A stretch of DNA of 64,000 nucleotides from assembly GCF_963678635.1 (NCBI RefSeq), contig NC_087062.1, forward strand, positions 70,587,345 through 70,651,344, in the 5' to 3' direction. This DNA is from Symsagittifera roscoffensis (lineage: Eukaryota > Xenacoelomorpha > Acoela > Convolutidae). The notes beneath the pieces are model-generated. The model saw nothing but the letters and a program-made list of their open reading frames with translations. It did no database searches and had not been told where the DNA came from. The first letter of the stretch is position 1. Each line of letters starts with the position of its first letter. Positions 11,539 through 22,650 of this stretch are shown piece after piece. A program made the position numbers and the translations under genes.

Positions 11539-12434
11539 TGTGCCAGTCGGTCATATTTTGAAGTTTGACCTTGAGGAATACGAACTACGTAACTTTGGGA
11601 GGAAATTTAGTTTTTCAAAAATTCGAATTGATCCTGTCATGCTCAATTTTCTCGCGAGAACTGAAATACAAGATCAGAACAACTGATTTACAATCGCGGG
11701 AATGTACTTGAAAAAAAGCAGCGGGAAATTCTTATCGCAATTTCCAGATACAAAACAAACGCGAGTAGAGCCGTCCTATCCTGAAATAGGAGAAGGAGTG
11801 ATTACAAAAGAAGAGTATAATTATTCGAGTTGAACCAGATTGAACCCTCAGTGGAAAAGTGGACAGCTGGGGTATCCCAAAGGTCCAATCCCAAAACTTA
11901 TTTCTCAAGTCAAAACTCATTTCCTTTGCTGGAATTCGTTAATTACAATTTTCTTGAGTTAAAAATTAATTCCCTTTAATGCTAGAGTTGCTGATTAATT
12001 TAGTTACTCCAATTCTCGAGTGTGCTGGTATGTGAGTACCCAATTTAGTTTTCTTGAGTGTGTTTTATGATTGTTATGTTGAGGTAAGGAGAGTTTTAGG
12101 TTGATCCATTTGAAATGGATTAAAGTTCCACTGTCTAATAAAAAGTAACTGTACGGATTGTTCGACCCTGTTTTTGACGGCCTCCGTGTATTTTGGGTAT
12201 TTTGAGACCTAAGTATGGGGACGTTCTTATTTTCTAGAGTTTGGGAGGGGGGTATTTTGGTAGTGGCCTTTAAGCTGTAAGGGGTTTTTAGTCTCATGTC
12301 GCAAGCGAACCGAATTGGCTCCGACCGTTCGAGGTAGAAAAACACAAGAGATAGTGTCCCTGACTCTTGAGCCATTGGTCATAGGGCATATTTTTCTTTA
12401 ACCTCATATGTGACCGAATTAGGCGACTCTTACA
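11539..12434 (+). repeat. LTR of element A (3' LTR)
   Basis: 896 bp with TG...CA ends (TGTGCCAG ... CTTACA). Close copies are 33,883-34,784 (reverse strand) and 34,785-35,666 (same strand), and a truncated one is 32,610-33,379. An AATAAA polyadenylation signal at 12,137-12,142 supports plus-strand orientation. The next bases (12,435-12,451) are the reversed 3' end of element B, so no host sequence follows. Confidence 0.8.
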
Positions 12435-12465
12435 TATAACCGACTGGCACATACTCCCCAGACTC
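12425..12465. other. Inverted junction of element A LTR with element B 3' end
   Basis: The A LTR ends in CTTACA at 12,434. It is followed directly by the reverse complement of B's purine tract plus the first 17 nt of B's own LTR (12,435-12,451). Two 3' ends therefore meet head to head, with only one LTR between them. Confidence 0.75.
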
Positions 12466-12876
12466 AAGATCGATGTCCTCATTTGCGTGTTGCCGCCTGC
12501 CAGTGAGTCCCCAGAATACCGAGTGTTGCTCAAGATAAAGTTCCAGTGGTCATTTACAGAAGTTTGCAGCAGACTTAAGTTTATCTACACCCCAAAATTC
12601 ACAACCATATAAAATTGTCACTCTATCGCTAAACAGCAATCAAAATTTTCATACACCTGCACCTTAAATCTCAGCTTATGATTAAATTTCTTTTGTCCTA
12701 TCCAATCAGGAAATTGTCATGCAACATTTTGATTTATATAATGGCTATAGCATATTAATAACAATACTTTGTTTCGTTAAAATTTCTTTTTCGTGACCTC
12801 GGATTTCATCCGAGTTCACACTCGAGCCCATTCCTTTCCCTCTCAAGACTCATAAAACCCACATTGCGCTCCCTGC
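12452..12876 (-). promoter_or_regulatory. 3' untranslated region and polypurine tract of element B
   Basis: Reverse-strand counterpart of 11,106-11,538. The purine tract GAGTCTGGGGAGTA (12,465-12,452) borders the LTR start at 12,451. The rest is AT-rich and non-coding. Confidence 0.55.
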
Positions 12877-14895
12877 TCACTTCGTATTCCTAGCATTCGA
12901 AGTGCTACGACCCGATGAATTTGACACCGTGATCTGCTTTAGTAGCGCTTCCTCATCATCACAGCTGATCACGATTTCTTCCCATGCTCTCAATTGTTCG
13001 AAGGATCGCATCCACTCCTTCTGCTCCTGCAACCTCATTGCCTGATTCGGTAAGCCTTTCATTTTCAAATCCCTGTTCAAGCAAAATGAATTGTGCAGGC
13101 TCAAGCTCACGTTCTTCGCCAAGTCCTCCTCCAGTATCGATTCTCTTGCTTTGGTATTATCTCTAGACACCCTACCGACTCTTTTCTAACCTGTTGTGAT
13201 CGCATTTCGATGGGTCAGCAGAAGTCTCTTGAAGGCTTCCAGACCTATCTCCGCCGGGAACTGTCGATATTCCTTTTGGTATTTCTTCATGTGATCCTTC
13301 GTCGCTATGTACAACCAAGATGTCAACGTCACCCAAAACCATGGAACAATCCTTATGCGACTCCATACGTGCCTGACTTCCATTGGTATGGCGAATACCT
13401 TGCATACAGTCTCAAGCAACTCAAGTCTCCTGCTGTAATCTTTAGCGTATTTCGATTCCGCCGTTGGTGTCTTCGACACCCTATATTTCGTTACATTTTC
13501 CTCGATCCACCGTAAGGCCAACATCGTGCTTACTACCAAAACGGTCACCTTCTGCTGATGATCGGGTAACCCGATTGACCGAATTTCTTCTACATCCCAC
13601 ACTAAACAAAGGTTTGAATGCTCCGGGTACCACACTGTCTGTGCCAAGCAATGGCATGGCCATTCCCCATGTGTAATCTCTATGTTTCGAAGATTGCGTT
13701 CTCCCGAGGCTTCCAGCAGAGGCTCAAGCTCCATCATTTTCTCGTGCGTCATATCATTGTCCTCATGCGCTGGAACACTATTCATCGTCTTCCCGATGGA
13801 ATTCTGTTTCTCAAAATCACTCGTGTTTTCGTCCCTCAAGCTCAAAAGTTTTTCTCCCCAAATCTCATTCAAGTCATCTCTTTGTGCCCTTAGTACCGTT
13901 GCCAGGATCATCCTCAAGAGCCTTTGTGAATGATGAGATATTCGAGCCAGTCGTACGCACTTGAGTACCGAGATGGCCTTATCCACTAGTATCCTTTGGC
14001 TTGAGACCTCCACCATTGCCATGTGCAATGGATAAAGGCTCCCACATACGTTGGCCATTACTGATCCCACCAAGGACTTTGCATTAACAGGCAGGCCATA
14101 AGCTTCGCTCACTGGAAATCCCATCTCCGCCTCTAGACCAATTTTCCACCCTCTGATATGTTTCTGGCTGGTTTGCAACGCCCCTGGCCACGACTCCACG
14201 CTCAACGCCGTCACCAAATGGTGTTCAGACTCCAGCATCTCCAGTGATTGCAGACTACACATTCTAGAGAAGAACCCCAGCGCCGTTGCTATATTCACTG
14301 TAGTGTTCGTATAGCACTCAGCCATTATCCGCACCTCGCACTTCTCTCTTTATGTTATGTCACTAAACAAAGTGACTAGGTCTTCTTCCTGGAAAGATTG
14401 TATTCTGACACATGATTGTCCATCACAGGTGTGTCGTGCGCCTCCGCACGTCAATTCAAGACAGCTACCAGGTTCCAACTTCTTTACTGATCCCAGCTTA
14501 CTCGTTGCTTCGCCCGGCTCTTTACTCTGTGGTAGGATCAATTTGTGTATCACGTCCAATATTCCCAGATCCTCATCTTTTGCTGGTGTTAGCCTCACTC
14601 GTTCCGCGACTTCTTCAATCAAACTCGCATGGGGATGTGGACACCAGGAGGGTCTCAGCAATTTCCAAACCGTTCCCAAATTCGTAGTCATTATGCCATT
14701 TCCATTCCCCATCCTTAATTCCTCTCTTTTGCTCGCACGCGGCACGCTTATCACCTTGGGTGTCGCCTCAAGTAGCAGGCCTAGGCTCGGTTTCTCCCTC
14801 TCCATTGAATTGATTACGATTATCTTCTTCGTCCAAAACTTCAACAGCTCTGTCATCTCGTGATTTCTTTGAGCGCTCCCGGCCTCTGAATTCAA
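12877..14895 (-). pseudogene. Acc7 (element B), two internal stops
   Basis: Single frame of about 670 codons with a stop after position 14,350 (TAA where A has GAA) and one near 13,184 (TAG where A has TGG). The 13,186-14,334 stretch alone is 382 open codons. It contains the CGGARHTCDGQSC cysteine/histidine patch, the MAECYTN and WPCHC segments and an acidic tail. The stops do not coincide with those of A, which supports one long ancestral gene. No family recognised. The frame is in phase with Acc6 upstream. Confidence 0.65.
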
Positions 14896-15000
14896 GAAAG
14901 GATTCCCATCACTCCAGACACGTATTGATACTCTACCTTTTTATTGGGTCTCGAGTAACGCTCAGCCAAGGCTAAGTTGCGATGCACATCATGCTCCTCT

Positions 15001-16029
15001 TCAAATTTTCTTGTTGTGGATTCTCCGTACCTCATCAAGCTTCCCATGGTTCTCTAGGGATTGCCTCGATTCATCTTCCTTCTCGATCCCCATACTCTGG
15101 AACACGTTCAGTATGACGGTGGAGACTATTCTATCCATGGTTTTGCTCCCAATGGCCTTCTGATGACACGCTTGGACAGTACTATTAGTCATTACGGACA
15201 TTATCCACCTCAAGAATTAGGTGGCATCTTTTCTTCTCGCCAGGCTCAAACCGGAGTTGTCTCTCGCGACGTGTTGTACCAGCATCTGATAGGCTTCTAG
15301 GCTTTTATTGCCCAATTTTAATTTGTCACGTGAAGTCAATACCTCCAATTTTATTCCCACTAGGCTCCACGCGAACATCAGCTGTCCCGCGGTTCTTACG
15401 AAGGGATTTGCCATCAGAGGCAATGCGGATGAAGGTGTTCTCATCGCCTCCTCAAAGTAATCCCGCAACAAGCTCTGCCAGGTCCGCTTTAGCTGACTTC
15501 CCAATTCTAACTTGTTGACCTCGGCTTTCTGTTGAGTAGCCCAATTGCGACGCTTGCGGGACACCCCATGATCAAGCTTCTTCAGACAGTGCTCCAATTC
15601 CTTCATCGTCTCTAGGGCCACCCACCAAGGTCGAGCCGTATTCCTTGTCGCATTCTTCTCAAGAGGGTCGCTGGCCACTTGTTTGCCAATAGCCTGATGT
15701 TTGCTCGAGATTCATTCTCTGTCAACATCCTTTTCCCATATTTGTCCATTCGTCGAACCCTTTTTCGAGCCTGCCTTCTGAGGTTTGAAGTCTTCTTCCG
15801 TTACCAGACTTGTCGAGACCCCTATCTCTTTCACTATTTCGGCTAGCCTCCTTGGTTCGGAGCTACTCTTATAGGCTGCCGTTTTCCAACGTGCTAGGAT
15901 CATGGGGGCAGTCTCCCTCAAGTTCTTCTCCGAGACAGCATCCACCGACGTGCTGCTCAACTCCTCTATCTCCCGTTTCATCTTTCGAGACTTCATACCT
16001 TTGCTTGGGGTTGTCGTCACTATCATCAC
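15001..16029 (-). pseudogene. Acc5-Acc6 (element B), internal stops
   Basis: Three open pieces in the same frame (16,029-15,712, 15,678-15,217, 15,213-15,001), separated by a TGA where A has TGG (RE-W-ISS) and a TAA where A has a Cys codon. Acc5 occupies the first 100 residues (MKSRKMKREIEE, DFKPQKAG). Acc6 follows with YFEEAMRT, NPFVRTAG and ARRKDAT. A 1-nt insertion near 15,000 shifts the frame before Acc7. Function unknown. Only one copy of the unit is present here, unlike in A. Confidence 0.6.
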
Positions 16030-16196
16030 TGATTCGAGCTCTCTGTCCTGGTCCGACCCTTACAACTCTTGCCTCCCCCTGCTCGAGCCTTAAGAACATT
16101 AGTACTTTTAATCATATTACTAGTCTTAATCTTAACCTCTACTTTAACTTTAATTATTTTATCATCAGTTTTTTTCTTCAGAGTAGAGCCGTCTTT

Positions 16197-16640
16197 TCAT
16201 TCATCATCCTTGGTCTTCTGTCGCATCTCCCTCAACTTGACCATCTTGCTCAGCAACTCCTTTCTTGCTTTTTCATCCAGCCTGGTGCCCATCAACACCA
16301 GTTCCCCGAACTTGACCACCGTGTTCCACAGTTCTTCCTTGAAGATATCTAGCGTGGTCTCACTCTTCGTCTCATGATTAAATTCACTCAAGAAATCCCG
16401 CCAATCCTTCTCATCCAGAGTCCCTAGAAACATGCTCGTGTTCCCCTCAAGGCCTCCCTTCTGTACTCAAGAGTATCATTTCTATGTTGGAAGTCTCGCT
16501 TGTCAATGGTAGTTCCAGGTTCTTACGAGGGGATGAGGTCAGAGGTGGCGTGGCAGTGTCCGCCCAATCGTCTCCGCTCAGGTCCTGCAGGTTTCGGCTC
16601 AGGTGTATTCTCCTCAGCTGGTTTCGGCTCAGGTGTATTC
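16197..16640 (-). pseudogene. Acc4 (element B)
   Basis: Carries SGDDWADTATPP, FLGTLDEKDW and the LDEKARKELLSKM helix. A small deletion near 16,440 breaks the frame. The lysine-rich stretch between this and Acc5 (16,030-16,196) contains stops, as in A. Confidence 0.5.
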
Positions 16641-17790
16641 CCCACTTCCATTTCCTCTCCTGTTTCACTGAGAATTTCGTCCATGCTTTCTCCTCTCGAT
16701 TCGGCTCGCCTTCTCTCAAGTATCTTCCTAAATCGGTCTTCTACGGGACCGCTTCTCTTGTCCCCAGGGGTGCCTACTGATAGGGGTGAGGGTGTCTCTG
16801 GGTCTTGCTTCTTGTATTCCGTCAGAGCCACATATAACAAGCCTGCCGCATCCAGCTATTTACCTTCTTGCTTCATTTCCACCTGTTCTAATCCGTAAGG
16901 CACCTGGTACTTTCTTGTGGCAAACTTCATCTCGGTCCTTCAGCGCGATGTGCCCTTCTTCTACAATCATCCTGTCATCATCCCATATTGGTGATGTGTT
17001 CAACAAGCTCGCCTGATCGAGCGTTCTCAAGATCTCCCGCACCTCGAATTTTGGAGGCACTGAGCCTCTCATTTTCTTTGCTTGAGTCGTCCATGAGTTT
17101 ATCTTGATATCGCAGGTGTGGAAATAGACCGCTGCCGTTTACCCAATAAACAAGGGGTCCCAGCCAGGGGTGAACTCCTCTTGCTGCCTCTCTACCGTAG
17201 CTCTTGCGAACAGGGATGGGACTACCAGGGAGCTATTCATCCCCAGGGTCCTTCTCCTGACTGTTGGAAGCTCAGGAATGGTTGCGGGCAAAATTTCCTT
17301 CTCTAGTGTCGCCTCTAGCTCCTTTTTTACTAACTCGAAGCTCTTTTTCCAGGCGGGAATTCTCAGGATATCTTGTCCGTTCGCCGTTAGGGGGTTCAGA
17401 CTCCAAAACTTGGGATACGTCTCAACGGGGCCTTCACGTTTTACCCCCATCCTGCCTTGTAGTTGCCCCGGAAGTTAGACACCACCAACTCGGGATCTTT
17501 CACCTTCCCAAAGAGCACTGTATTACTCATCCGTGCCCTTAGCAACTCTTGTCGACACCAGTTCAGCGCCGTCCCATCAAACACGCTTATTAAGCTCACG
17601 TGCACTACTGAATGGCTGTATGCCGCCACTAGAGGGTCCGGAAAGGCGTACGTAACCGCTGCTCCGTAAATGCAAGTTACCACCTCCTCTACTCCCCTGA
17701 TCATTCCCACTGGGTCAGATCTCATCGCCAGGCATAGATCTGTCAGTAGAGGGATACCACCATTCGCCTCCCTTCATCATCTCTCGTCTT
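16523..17790 (-). pseudogene. Acc3 (element B), frameshifted
   Basis: Begins near 17,790 with LLTDLCLAMRSDP, which also opens Acc3 in element C, then AVTYAFPD, ALNWC and LELPTVRR-type segments. Frame changes fall near 17,445 and 16,850, and there is a TAA near 17,139. The C-terminus is acidic with the NTPEPKPA repeat. Unknown function. Its order between Acc2 and Acc4 defines the ancestral arrangement used to interpret A and C. Confidence 0.55.
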
Positions 17791-17888
17791 TGGGTTCTTC
17801 TCCTCGCCGGTCATGTGTCGGTTTTGCATCAAAAGATACTCCACCAGTAACTTCTTCAGTCCCGCCGCGCACTTGTACGAGTAAGTGT

Positions 17889-19274
17889 CTATACTTGAGT
17901 GGGTCTTTCCCATCGACAGGGGCTCCCCAACCGATGAAATGACACCAATTCGCCATGAGCCAGGATCACCTGACGAAGTGTCTCTACATCCCGACTGAAC
18001 ATGTACGCTGGACCCATGTTAAACAGGTACCTTGGGTAAACTAAGTATAGGGCTAGCAAGAGGCTTATGGGCATGCTCAATAGTTCTTGTACAAAGACCC
18101 CGAAAATGGTCTCTTTCGCACAAAATTTTCCAGCCATGTATTTCTTTTCCCAACAAGGACTCAAGAATTTCAGGATCTCGTGATCTTTCCTCGTCCTCAG
18201 CTCACCTTTTGCATGCTCCCTCCAGAATCATCCAATAGTGACCTCCAACTGTTCCTCGGCTGCCTCCAACTGTTCCTCAAGAAATTCCCAGATCTGCTTC
18301 ACGAGAGGTGGGGAACTCTCCCTTGTCTTGTCCGTAGCTTTCTCTAGCCTTGGTGTTAGAAACAGCCACATGCCTCTCTCTTGTGTTAGCCAATACACCA
18401 TCGATTCCAGTTGCTTTTCAGTCGCAGCCACATTCTTCCTTTCGTTGCTTGGTCCCCTCGATTTGCTAGTGGAGCTCGTGATGGCCAAATCCATACCTCG
18501 GAACCATAAGCTGGCTGTCAGGTGACTTATTATTGGGTGGTCCTTCCCTTTTATCAGAGTGAACTTCAGTTGCCTGGCGAGATTCGAGATCTCAAGTAAG
18601 TCTGCCAATTCATAGAATCCCCTCAATGCGTGGGACACGTCCGCCCACGCCGCTGCCAGTTCTGACTTCCAAAGTCTCAAGTCCGTGGTTTCCAGCTCTC
18701 GATTGGGAGCTGCCATCAGGATCCGCCATGCGTTCCGTTCGGCTATTAGGATCAAAATAGCATACACAAACTGCAGAGCAGGAGGCATGCTCGCGTATCG
18801 GGGGGACGTCGTGAAGACCACTTTCGTCTTGGGTCCAAATCTCGAACTGACATTTTCCTGCCCCTCGTTCATCGCGGCAAACAACGTCTGGATAGCCTCC
18901 CAGATTTTCTTTGGCGTATGCTCATCCCCTTTCAGCTGCTCTAGAAGCCCAGCCGCATGCAGGTGATCGTTCATTCCCGCGAACAGCAAAAGCTCTGGTT
19001 CGCAGGGCATCTCTGACTTTATCGCCACCACCAAGGTCAACATCTGGTTCAACTCTGCACCAGGCAGCGAGTATATCAGAGTTTCCGGCCAGAACAACTT
19101 GGGAGACGTTCCCTCGAAATCCGATCCCGTCACGATGATCACCCTCGCGGCTGCTGGATCCGCTCTATCGTATACTGCCAGTGTCTTGGCCAATTGGGCA
19201 CTGCCGCAGGGTTTCCCATATCTTGGGTCGTCTGCCAATTTCGCACCCTCGTAAGCGGCGTCTGGTAGTTCCAT
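17889..19274 (-). pseudogene. Acc2 (element B), degenerate SGNH-hydrolase-like protein, one internal stop
   Basis: 348 open codons (19,274-18,228), then the same frame continues past a TGA to 17,889. The core resembles an SGNH fold: a strand with VTGSDF (block I-like, Ser kept), then LLFAGMNDHLH (block III GxND-like), a VVFTTSP strand, and a late Lys-Asp-His where the catalytic Asp/His block would be. Element C aligns with ANSEF, FAGINDHLH, FALSPGY and DDDH. Only Ser and the Asn-Asp pair persist, so hydrolase activity is doubtful. The start overlaps the end of Acc1 by 136 nt in another frame. Confidence 0.5.
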
Positions 19275-20269
19275 CTCTCTTTTGCTTCCAGCAGCTTGTC
19301 TTCTACCCTCAGCTGCGCAGGAGTCGCAAATCTGATTCTGGCGATACTCGTTCGGTGTTTGGGGGGCTCCACTATGAATCCCGGACTCCCCAGCAACTTG
19401 AGAGGTCTGTAATTAATCGGTCCCATGACTGATCTCATGGGAATCCCAGTCAGATCGGCCGTCTCTATCATTCTTGCTCTCGAGAAATGCGTTTCGTGGG
19501 CCTTTGGCCAGTCTGCACACTGGTGTCGACTCAAATCCTCGTGTGACACTTGCTTGAGCCCCAGGACTTCCGCCAACTCCTGTCTGCACTCCAGATCCTC
19601 CAGGTCCAACTCTTTTACTTTCTCTAGATGTCGCGTTCGGCTTGCCTCCGCTGGTTTCTCCACTCTCTTGTTATCCACCACTACCACTGAGGACACCACT
19701 GAACTTTGGGGCGTTGATGACTCCGCTTCCTCGGCTTCCATTGACGTGGAACCCGGTAATCTAGTCCGGCTGCTCCTCGAGCTGTCTCTTGAGTCAACTC
19801 TCGCTCCCAGGCGACTGAACAGGGGCCTTGTGGCAAGGAAAGGGGGATTTGGGGATGGACCGAATGTGAATCGGGCCGTCTCAAGCAGGTCTGCCTCCAA
19901 CTCACTTATGTGCCGCTGGAAAACGTCGTTCAACCACTCCACACCCCTAGGTCTGTCGAAATGGATTCCGTCTGAGAATGCATCCTCTGGGAAGGATCGC
20001 TCCATCTGGTCAGCTACGTCCAGCAATCTGACGGGAAGGACACTCCTTTGATGCATCTGCCTGATTATCTCGTTCAGGTTCCGCACTTTCTCGTTCATTT
20101 CCATCGCGTGTTGGTCGGCCTTCATGTTATAAGGGGTGGTGCAAACTGTGAGTATGGCGGGATCCATCTGAATCCGCAACTTCTCCAGGATGCAGCTCAT
20201 TTTATCTTGTAGCCTCATGACTTTCCTCGATTCCCCTCTGGACACGTCATTGGTCCCCATCATTAGCAC
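19139..20269 (-). pseudogene. Acc1 (element B) C-terminal part: SGNH hydrolase blocks III and V
   Basis: 376 codons starting at LMMGTNDVSRG, the block III of SGNH/GDSL hydrolases (Gly-x-Asn-Asp). An AILTVCTTP strand follows, then SDGIHFD, the block V Asp-x-x-His with catalytic Asp and His. The C-terminal half is serine-rich and probably disordered. The N-terminal half of the gene is displaced to 21,199-22,594 by an insertion. SGNH enzymes are usually esterases or lipases, so the predicted activity is ester hydrolysis; the substrate is unknown. Confidence 0.7.
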
Positions 20270-20283
20270 CCCATCAGAATTCT

Positions 20284-20651
20284 CCCGCGCCGTACTCAGT
20301 GTTGTTGGTTAAGCCAGGATTCCTTGCCAAGTCGAATCATCTCACCCCTCCGTCCACATTCCAGGATAGCCATCTAGTCTGTTCTTGATTGGATATGCCT
20401 TCTGTGGTGTAGCCGACCATCAAGACAGCTTCGGTTGCGGACTCCCTACACTCACCTTGCTCCTCTAATTGCAGGATGGCGTTCAGCATCACTGCCATCC
20501 TCTCGTCCACTTGGGTGTAGTCCAGGTCCCTCAAGCGTCTGTACAACTCATCGAGCGTAAGCTTCTTTAGCGCCGCAGGCATGGATTTCCAAAACCGATC
20601 TGCCATTTTTACAATTTCGCGCAATTTTAGACTATCTCGCGCAATAACCAA
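20284..20651 (-). pseudogene. Second copy of the Acc1 N-terminus (element B)
   Basis: Repeats the N-terminus found at 22,594-22,279 (KMADR.WKSMPAALK, LRDLDYTQVDERMAVMLNAILQLEEQG) and then joins abruptly to the SGNH block III region. With the LINE fragment next to it, this makes Acc1 of B a mosaic of two Acc1 copies. Confidence 0.65.
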
Positions 20652-20689
20652 CTCGAGAATTACCGTACCAACTTGAGCACTTGAGATAC

Positions 20690-21198
20690 TCTCCTGGTTG
20701 TTCGTAAGCCAGTGTTAGAGGGTGGAACTGATGTTCCGGTTGTACACTTTATAGTTTAGAGTATGGTGATCTGATGTGTGCTGTTGTTAACATCCACGCA
20801 AAAACTGTTTGGAAAGCGTTTCTTTATGTTTTCTGACGGGAAGTATTTTTGTTTCATCGTGTAAATGCGTGATATTGCTCATTTTAACGCAGCCATGGTT
20901 TTTCTAAGTTTATGGTTTTGCTATGGTTGCAGAAGTTCCAGTTAGTGTAGCTCAGTGTGGGGGTCAAAATGGGTGATGCATTGTTCAGTACACTTCTACC
21001 AGTTGCCTTGTAATTGATGCCTTGTAAGTGATCAATGGGTAATGCATTGTTCAGTACACTCCTCCCAGTTGCTTTGTAAGTAATAAGGAGTGTTTCTTTC
21101 GAGCAACCACAAGTTGTGCCGGCAAGTTTTTTCAGAAGGTTATTTCTTTTTTGAGTTTTCTCAGACTTTAGTATAGTGTTCTCTTATGTTAAATTGGT
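20690..21198 (-). mobile_element. Non-LTR retrotransposon fragment inserted in Acc1
   Basis: About 510 bp, nearly identical to 39,640-40,145. Read on the minus strand it gives decayed RT C-terminal sequence of LINE type (NNLLKKLAGTT-like, then SHLHNETKILPV-like). It interrupts Acc1 exactly after LMMGT. The reading frame is full of stops. Confidence 0.6.
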
Positions 21199-22594
21199 TG
21201 TCGAGGTCCCCATCATTAGAGTCACTGTGTACATTTTTGCCATCCCTACCATCTCGAGTGATGCCAACATCTGCGGCGTTGCGGCTCCAGAGAAACTCAA
21301 GACTCCAGTCTGCCAGTGCGACTGGATTCGGGTCAGCACCCGTACCAGGCTGTCCTCTACAATCAGGTGAACTGCAACCTCCGGTATTCGTGGCTGTGTG
21401 TAGTATTCAGCCCTAGACTTGTCATGGAAACAATCCCTTCTCGCCCGCTGTGCCGCGTTCCAATCCATGCGGTTGTGCCTGTGGTATCTGCAATCCGTGC
21501 TTTTCTTATAGCTTGCGATCACCACACTCCTGACCGGTTGCTCCCTCCAAGTCGGGGGTACCTCCACTCTAGATGGACTTTCACGATTTCTTAGCTGTAG
21601 CCTCACATTTAATTCCTTAAGACGCGACGAGCTCCCGCTCACCTGAATGCTGCTCGGGGTTGAGCTCGGGGTATATCCCGGCAGTGGCACGTCCATCAAT
21701 GGGCGTATCGGTTGCGTCTCCAAACCGCGCAGGGAGGACGCTGATTCGGTTGGTATCCACACTTCCAGTCCCTCGTTTATGTGTTCTTGAGCAGCGCGGT
21801 CTAAGTTGAATCGTCCCATCGACCTGGAAGCCTCATCCACCTCCATATGCGACTCCGGCCTTGAGCATGCAACAGCTCGCTCCGTAGTCCTGGTTCCCTT
21901 TTAGTTTTGCCTGTCGAGCTCTCGTTGTCGCCGCTGGATCTTCTCAAGTTCCGACTTCAACTGCTCGCAATTCGCCGCGTTCTCTCGCACGCTCTGTTTT
22001 TACTGGTAATCTGCTCTCAACATATCACGGTCACGCCGCGCCTGGTCCCTCTCAAGGATTGCCTGGTCTCTCCAGATTCGCTTGATTTCTCTCGAGTTTC
22101 GCGCTATCGCGGTCAAGATTCGCTTTATTCTTCTCCCTCTGCGCGCTCTCAAGTTCCCTCATCAGGTTGCTGAGGTCCGGATACGTCTTATCCGTTTGCT
22201 GTGCTCGCGTCATGGAAGGTGGCTTGCTTGTGGGTTGGCCCGCGGATCTTGCCGATGGTCTGGTCGGTAATGGGAACTCTCCCGCGCCGTACTCAGTGTT
22301 GTTGCTCATGCCAGGATTTCTTGCCAAGTCGAATCCTCTCTGTTCTTGATTGGATATGCCTTCTGTGTTGTAGCCGACCATCAAGACAGCTTCGGTCGCG
22401 GACTCCCTGCATTAACCTTGCTCCTCCAATTGCAGGATGGCGTTTAACATCACTGCCATCCTCTCGTCCACTTGGGTGTAGTCCAGGTCTCTCAGGCGTC
22501 TGTAAAACTCATCGAGCGTAGGCCTCTTTAGCGCCGCAGGCATGGATTTCCAATATCGATCGGCCATTTTTACGATTTCTATTATCTCGCGCAC
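21199..22594 (-). pseudogene. Acc1 (element B) N-terminal part with coiled coil and SGNH block I
   Basis: From the ATG near 22,594: a domain of about 60 residues shared with C, then a coiled-coil stretch (LMRELESAQREKNKANLDRD and so on, near 22,150), then the block I region ending in LMMGT at the LINE insertion. Block I reads VEDSLVRVL where C has LGDSLVRVL, so the Gly before Asp-Ser is replaced by Glu. Frameshifts at about 22,410 and 21,900 separate the pieces. Coiled coil plus esterase recalls ORF1 of CR1/L2-type LINEs, where an SGNH esterase is established. Confidence 0.6.
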
Positions 22595-22600
22595 TAACCA

Positions 22601-22650
22601 ACTTGAGTATTACCGTACCAACTTGAGTATTACCGTACCAACTTGAGTAC
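22601..22650 (-). repeat. 20-bp tandem repeat in the Acc1 5' leader
   Basis: The unit ACTTGAGTATTACCGTACCA (plus strand) occurs at 22,601-22,620 and 22,621-22,640, then partly again. It lies just upstream of the Acc1 start, and a remnant is found by the second Acc1 start at about 20,650-20,690. It may be regulatory. Confidence 0.6.

Larger units (their letters stand above)
2650..11545 (+). repeat. 4,448-bp direct tandem duplication
   Basis: Positions 2,650-7,097 recur at 7,098-11,545 with a constant offset of 4,448. I noticed only isolated substitutions, for example GCC to ACC at 6,299/10,747. The segment holds half of 925-bp unit 2, unit 3, Acc6, Acc7 and the 3' untranslated region. Such identity means either a very recent duplication or an assembly error. 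Confidence 0.9.
1..12434 (+). mobile_element. Giant Ty3/Gypsy-type element A, 3' part
   Basis: This is the 3' end of a large LTR retroelement whose gag-pol lies left of the window. It holds Acc3 to Acc7, a 3' untranslated region, a purine-rich tract and a full 3' LTR. Identity as an LTR element follows from close similarity to element B (12,435-35,666, opposite strand), which carries gag and pol upstream of the same genes. Two nested tandem duplications lengthen it: a 925-bp unit in three copies, and a 4,448-bp segment in two. Nearly every gene carries stops or frameshifts, so this copy is not functional. Confidence 0.85.

Noticed and set aside
17889-18164. Hydrophobic LLSMPISLLLALYLVYPRYLF as a membrane protein
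   Set aside because: It continues the Acc2 frame, and the aligned region of C is not hydrophobic.
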